Shown in pieces: positions 60,676 to 64,000 of a stretch of 64,000 nucleotides of DNA. Under the pieces are notes generated by a model. That model saw nothing but the letters and a program-made list of their open reading frames with translations. It did no database searches and was not told where the DNA came from. Origin of the DNA: JALZMG01 sp963739975 (lineage in GTDB: Bacteria > Actinomycetota > Acidimicrobiia > Acidimicrobiales > Ilumatobacteraceae); the NCBI GenBank assembly GCA_963739975.1, contig CAVUCK010000025.1, forward strand, positions 310,001 through 374,000. Direction: 5' to 3'. Positions within the stretch are counted from its first letter, which is position 1. Each line of letters opens with the position of its first letter. Both the position numbers and the translations under genes were made by a program.

Positions 60676-62046
60676 ATGGACTGGTGGCGACGCCCGCTCG
60701 GCGACCTCGTCGGCGGCCGGCGGGTGATCCTTGCCGGCGGCCCGGCGGCCGGGTGGACACCGATGATCCCCGTGCTCCGTGAGCTCGGCGCCACCGACGT
60801 GCTGGTGGCGGCGACACAGGGCGTCGGCGCCGGGCCGCAGCCGGACTGCCGGGTCGTCGCCGCCGACGTCGGCCGGGGAGCGGACGTGATGGCCCAGCTG
60901 CACGCCTCGGTGGCGATGATGGCCGACCCGCCACCCATCCTGGTCGACGCCGTCGAGGAGTTCGACGCCGATCGCACGGCCGTGACCTTCGGCATCTTCT
61001 TCGGCGAGACGCCGACGTTCGCCGGCCGCCCGCTCGTCGCCCATCGCCGCCCCGAGTGGGTGGCGCTCGAGGACAAGACCGTCGTCGATGCCCTGCTCGA
61101 CCGCGCCGGCGTGACCCGGGCCGATTCGATGGTCGTTGCCGTCCAGGACGCCAGCCGGCGCTGGCGGCAGCTCGATGCCGGTGCCGGCACGGTGTGGTCG
61201 GCCGACGCCCGTGAGGGCTTCCATGGTGGCGGCGCGCGCACCCGCTGGGTGACCGACGACGACGAGGCGGCGGCGGCGACCGAGGTCTTGTCGCCCCACT
61301 GCGACGCGGTGCGGGTCATGCCGTTCCTCGACGGCATCGCCACGTCCGTGCACGGCCTCGTGCTGCCCGACGGCGTCGTGGCGCTGCGCCCCGTCGAGCT
61401 GGTGACGCTGCGCTGCGGCCACGAGCTGCGCTACTCCGGCTGCGCCACGTTCTGGGATCCGCCCGACGAGGTCCGGGCCGAGATGCGTGCCGCCGCCCGG
61501 CGGGTCGGCGAGCAGCTGCGATCGGAGGTCGACTTCCGCGGCGCCTTCACGCTGGACGGCGTGGCGACGATCGACGGGTTCCGACCGACCGAGGTCAACC
61601 CGCGCTTCGGCGCTGGGCTGATGGTGATCACGCGGGGGCTCACCGTCCCGCTGGAGCTCGTGCTCGATCTGGTCGTCGCCGCGCAGCCATTGGCCATCCG
61701 GGCGAATGAGCTGGAGGACCAGCTGCTGGCGGCGGCCGACGCCAACCGCAGCGGCGGCACGTGGCAGCTGCACCTCGCCACGCCGGTCGAAGTCGATGGG
61801 CGGAACGCGTGCTACCGGGACGGCGAGTGGCGCTGGGCCGGCGACGGCGAGCCGGCCGACGCCACGATCGTCGCCAAGGCCGGATACGTGCGCGCCGTCT
61901 TCCACCCCCGGCGCACGCCGGTCGGGCCGAGCGTCGGTCAGCGGGCTGTCGACCTGTGGCGCTTCTCCGACACCGAGCTGGGCACCGCCATCGGCCCCCT
62001 CACCGCCCCCGCAGACCGTTCTGGCCGTCGCAACCGGCCGCTGTGA
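60676..62046 (+). CDS. ATP-grasp-like protein of unknown function
   Basis: 456 residues. The N-domain (RRVILAGGPAAGWTPMIPVLRELGATDVLV) resembles a Rossmann-like pre-ATP-grasp domain. The C-half has VVDALLDRAGV, VRVMPFLDGIATSVHGLVLPDG and DFRGAFTLDGVATIDGFRPTEVNPRFGAGL, the acidic metal-binding end (E-V-N-P-R) of ATP-grasp carboxylate-amine ligases. I do not know a named family. The last ~12 residues are encoded by one arm of a dispersed palindrome (62019-62066). ATG 60676 is chosen; 71 bases after the aldehyde dehydrogenase, so likely the same transcript. Confidence 0.72.
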   Translation: MDWWRRPLGDLVGGRRVILAGGPAAGWTPMIPVLRELGATDVLVAATQGVGAGPQPDCRVVAADVGRGADVMAQLHASVAMMADPPPILVDAVEEFDADRTAVTFGIFFGETPTFAGRPLVAHRRPEWVALEDKTVVDALLDRAGVTRADSMVVAVQDASRRWRQLDAGAGTVWSADAREGFHGGGARTRWVTDDDEAAAATEVLSPHCDAVRVMPFLDGIATSVHGLVLPDGVVALRPVELVTLRCGHELRYSGCATFWDPPDEVRAEMRAAARRVGEQLRSEVDFRGAFTLDGVATIDGFRPTEVNPRFGAGLMVITRGLTVPLELVLDLVVAAQPLAIRANELEDQLLAAADANRSGGTWQLHLATPVEVDGRNACYRDGEWRWAGDGEPADATIVAKAGYVRAVFHPRRTPVGPSVGQRAVDLWRFSDTELGTAIGPLTAPADRSGRRNRPL

Positions 62047-62066
62047 GTCGCTTGCGACGGCCAGAA
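62019..62066. repeat. Palindromic repeat, TTCTGGCCGTCGCAA family
   Basis: Perfect 15-base arms (62019-62033 and 62052-62066) with an 18-base loop. The left arm codes the last residues of the ATP-grasp gene, and the right arm ends 7 bases before the convergent ligase stop, so it also serves as a bidirectional terminator. Confidence 0.75.
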
Positions 62067-62073
62067 GCGATGA

Positions 62074-63621
62074 TCAGGCCGGTCGGGCGGCTGCCCAGTA
62101 CTCATCCTTGAGCAAGCGCTTGTACAGCTTGCCCGTCGGGTGGCGGGGCAGCTCCTGGCGGAAGTCGATCGAGCGGGGGCACTTGAGGTCGGCAAGCTGC
62201 TCCCGGCAGAACCGGATCAGCTCGCCGGCCAGCGCCGTGGCCTCCGCGTCGTCGGCGGGCATCGTCGCCGGCTGCACGACGGCCTTGACCTCCTCGCCGA
62301 AGTCCTCGTTGGGCACGCCGAACACGGCCACGTCGACGACGGCGGGATGCGTCACGAGGACGTTCTCGGCCTCCTGCGGGTAGATGTTCACCCCGCCCGA
62401 GATGATCATGTACGCCTTGCGGTCGGTCAGGTACAGGAACCCGTCGGCGTCGACGTAGCCGACGTCGCCGAGCGTGCTCCAGCCCTTCGGGTGGCGCGAC
62501 GACCGCGTCTTGTCCGGGTCGTTGTGGTACTCGAAGGCAGCCCCGCCCTCGAAGTAGATCGTGCCGCTCTCGCCCGGTGGCACCTCCTCGCCGTCGTCGC
62601 CGACGACGTGCAGCGTGCAGCTGATCGGGAACCCGACGGTGCCCGGGTGGGCCAGCCACTGCTCGCTGTTGCAGTACACGAAGCCGTTGCCCTCCGTGCC
62701 GGCGTAGTACTCGTGGATCACCGGCCCGAACCACTCGATCATCTGCTGCTTCACGGGTACCGGGCACGGCGCGGCGGCGTGGATCACGCATTCCAGCGAC
62801 GACACGTCGTAGCGCTGGCGGACGTCGGCGGGCAGCTTGAGCAGACGCACGAACATCGTCGGCACGACCTGGCTGTGCGTCACCCGGTGCTGCTCGACCA
62901 GGCGCAGGTATTGCTCCGGGTCGAAGTGCTCCATCACCACGACGGTCGCCCCGAGGCCGATCGACGCCATGCAGAAGCGCAGCGGCGCGGCGTGGTACAG
63001 CGGGGCCGGCGACAGGTACACGCTGTCCGGCGACATCCCGAACAGCAGCTGCAGCAGCCCGAGCACCGCACCGCCGGTCGTCTCCAGCGGCTCGGCGACG
63101 AACTCCCGGGCGACGCCCTTGGGCAGGCCCGTGGTGCCCGACGAGTAGAGCATGTCGGTACCGGCGATGCGATCGGCGAGCGGCGTGGCGGGCTGGGCGG
63201 CGACGGCGTCCTCGTAGCTGTCGTAGCCGTCGATCACGCCGTCGAGCATCAGGAAGGTCTCGACACCTGGCGCCGTCGAGCGCACCTCAGCCGCCTGGTC
63301 GGCCATGTACTTCGACGTGATGAAGACCTTTGCCCCGCAGTCGCCGAGGATGTACGTCAGCTCCCCGCTCGTGAGGCGCGATGACGCCGCCGTGTACACG
63401 GCCCCGGCGTAGTGGCAGCCGAACGCGATCTCGAGGTACCTGGGGTGGTTCTCCATGCAGAACGCGACGTGGTCGCCGGGCTGGACGCCGGCGGCCCGCA
63501 GGAGGTGCGCCAGGCGGTTGGCGGCGGCGTCGAGCTCGGCGAAGGTCTGCACCGTGCCGGAGCCGGCCATCACGACGGCCGGCTTGTCGGGATGGGAGGC
63601 GACGTAGGCACCGGGGAACAT
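62074..63621 (-). CDS. Acyl-CoA synthetase / AMP-dependent ligase (FadD-like)
   Basis: 515 residues, ANL superfamily. P-loop LYSSGTTGLPKGVARE, the A5 motif IHEYYAGTEGNGF, A7 GWSTLGDVGYVDADGFLYLTDRK, A8 ISGGVNIYPQEAENVL and the late catalytic Lys in PTGKLYKR are all present. It activates a carboxylic or fatty acid to its CoA ester through an acyl-adenylate. TACCTT lies 6 bases before ATG 63621. Divergent from the SirB1-like gene; substrate unknown. Confidence 0.9.
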   Translation of the reverse strand: MFPGAYVASHPDKPAVVMAGSGTVQTFAELDAAANRLAHLLRAAGVQPGDHVAFCMENHPRYLEIAFGCHYAGAVYTAASSRLTSGELTYILGDCGAKVFITSKYMADQAAEVRSTAPGVETFLMLDGVIDGYDSYEDAVAAQPATPLADRIAGTDMLYSSGTTGLPKGVAREFVAEPLETTGGAVLGLLQLLFGMSPDSVYLSPAPLYHAAPLRFCMASIGLGATVVVMEHFDPEQYLRLVEQHRVTHSQVVPTMFVRLLKLPADVRQRYDVSSLECVIHAAAPCPVPVKQQMIEWFGPVIHEYYAGTEGNGFVYCNSEQWLAHPGTVGFPISCTLHVVGDDGEEVPPGESGTIYFEGGAAFEYHNDPDKTRSSRHPKGWSTLGDVGYVDADGFLYLTDRKAYMIISGGVNIYPQEAENVLVTHPAVVDVAVFGVPNEDFGEEVKAVVQPATMPADDAEATALAGELIRFCREQLADLKCPRSIDFRQELPRHPTGKLYKRLLKDEYWAAARPA

Positions 63622-63627
63622 GGGCGC

Positions 63628-63633
63628 AAGGTA
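63628..63633 (-). promoter_or_regulatory. -10 box (TACCTT), leaderless acyl-CoA ligase
   Basis: It lies 6 bases before ATG 63621. Confidence 0.5.
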
Positions 63634-63641
63634 CCCGCCGG

Positions 63642-63647
63642 TACGTT
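63642..63647 (+). promoter_or_regulatory. -10 box (TACGTT), leaderless SirB1-like gene
   Basis: It lies 9 bases before ATG 63657; only 8 bases separate it from the divergent ligase -10 box, so the two promoters must overlap. Confidence 0.5.
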
Positions 63648-63656
63648 TGCGGCGCG

Positions 63657-64000
63657 ATGGACGAGCGAGTGCGGGCCCGCCTCGATCGCTTCGCCGACCT
63701 CGTCGACCGTGACCCGGCGCTCGTGCCGCTCGATCGGGCGGCCCTGGCGATCGCCGGTGTGCTGTCCGGCGCGACCGATGACGCGGGGGCGTTGACGGCG
63801 CTCGACGAGCTCGCTGCCGGCGTGTCCGAGCGGACCTTCGCCGGGCTGCGCCGGCACCTCTACGACGACGTCGGCTTCACCGGCGACGCCCGCGACTACG
63901 ACGATCCGACCAACTCGTTCCTCGACGTCGTGCTGCGCCGCCGGCGTGGGCTCCCGATCCTGCTGGCCACCGTGATGATGGAGGTCGGCCGCCGGGTCGG
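63657..64000 (+). CDS. SirB1-like transglutaminase-fold protein (N-terminal part, cut by window edge)
   Basis: The 114 visible residues match the N-terminus of the SirB1/transglutaminase-like TPR family: a helical lead (DRAALAIAGVLSG), then GFTGDARDYDDPTNSFLDVVLRRRRGLPILLATVMMEVGRRVG, the diagnostic N-S-F/Y-L-x-x-V-L-x-R-R-x-G-x-P-I segment. The family's biochemical role is unsettled. The frame continues beyond base 64000. Confidence 0.82.
   Translation, partial: MDERVRARLDRFADLVDRDPALVPLDRAALAIAGVLSGATDDAGALTALDELAAGVSERTFAGLRRHLYDDVGFTGDARDYDDPTNSFLDVVLRRRRGLPILLATVMMEVGRRV

Overview
This 64 kb window is gene-dense, very GC-rich DNA (strong G/C third-position bias) from an actinobacterium. 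The gene set (GlnX/GlnH sensor pair, DprE1/DprE2, an AftD-type arabinofuranosyltransferase, a Ppm1-like polyprenol-mannose synthase) and many apparently leaderless GTG/ATG starts preceded by a TAnnnT box fit Actinomycetota. Class Acidimicrobiia is my best guess, but this is inference: the window has no rRNA or tRNA. I saw no CRISPR array, phage, insertion sequence or tRNA gene.

Layout. (1) 1-3680, minus strand: a membrane protein of GlnX type followed by two tandem GlnH-type solute-binding lipoproteins and the start of a further coupled gene. (2) 4039-5361: a beta-lactamase-fold lipoprotein whose catalytic residues are missing. (3) 5879-33021: a 27 kb cell-envelope polysaccharide region. It holds dprE1-dprE2, which make decaprenyl-phospho-arabinose; five large GT-C-type membrane proteins; two opposite-order glycosyltransferase/methyltransferase fusions; aftD; a coupled operon of two NAD-dependent epimerases, a GMC oxidoreductase and a small partner; a GT4 glycosyltransferase; ppm1; another GT2; and a PIG-V-like mannosyltransferase. 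Together these can supply polyprenyl-linked arabinose and mannose and transfer sugars outside the membrane. (4) 33112-36039: an AlkA-like glycosylase, DNA polymerase IV and an aldo/keto reductase. (5) 36159-42352: a peptide-type ABC importer (binding protein, two permeases, two ATPases). (6) 42492-53133: PPK2, a three-subunit xanthine-dehydrogenase-type molybdoenzyme, a hemerythrin-like protein, a phosphoribosyltransferase, a site-2 protease, a creatininase-family protein, an M20 carbamoylase and a cytosine-deaminase-like amidohydrolase; several suggest purine/pyrimidine and N-carbamoyl salvage or catabolism. (7) 53191-64000: a luciferase-like oxidoreductase, TMEM175-type channel, Nei glycosylase, gamma-glutamyltransferase, ACT protein, glycerophosphodiesterase, aldehyde dehydrogenase, orphan ATP-grasp protein, acyl-CoA ligase and a SirB1-like protein.

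Two genome-wide habits stand out. Most gene starts that open a transcript have a TAnnnT -10 box 6-10 bases before the start codon, which implies leaderless mRNA. Many intergenic gaps hold long, near-perfect palindromes or tandem repeats (54 bp perfect palindrome at 8017, 80 bp x 5 array at 24442, 65 bp x 3 array at 31576, nested inverted repeat at 33991), and some belong to families recurring at several loci.

About ten otherwise well conserved genes are split by one-base frameshifts (glnX, first glnH, the MT-GT2 fusion, three of the five ABC importer genes, ppk2, the luciferase-like gene, ACT, GDPD). Protein similarity continues across each break, so I read most as assembly or sequencing indels and annotate the full spans as CDS, with break positions in each entry.
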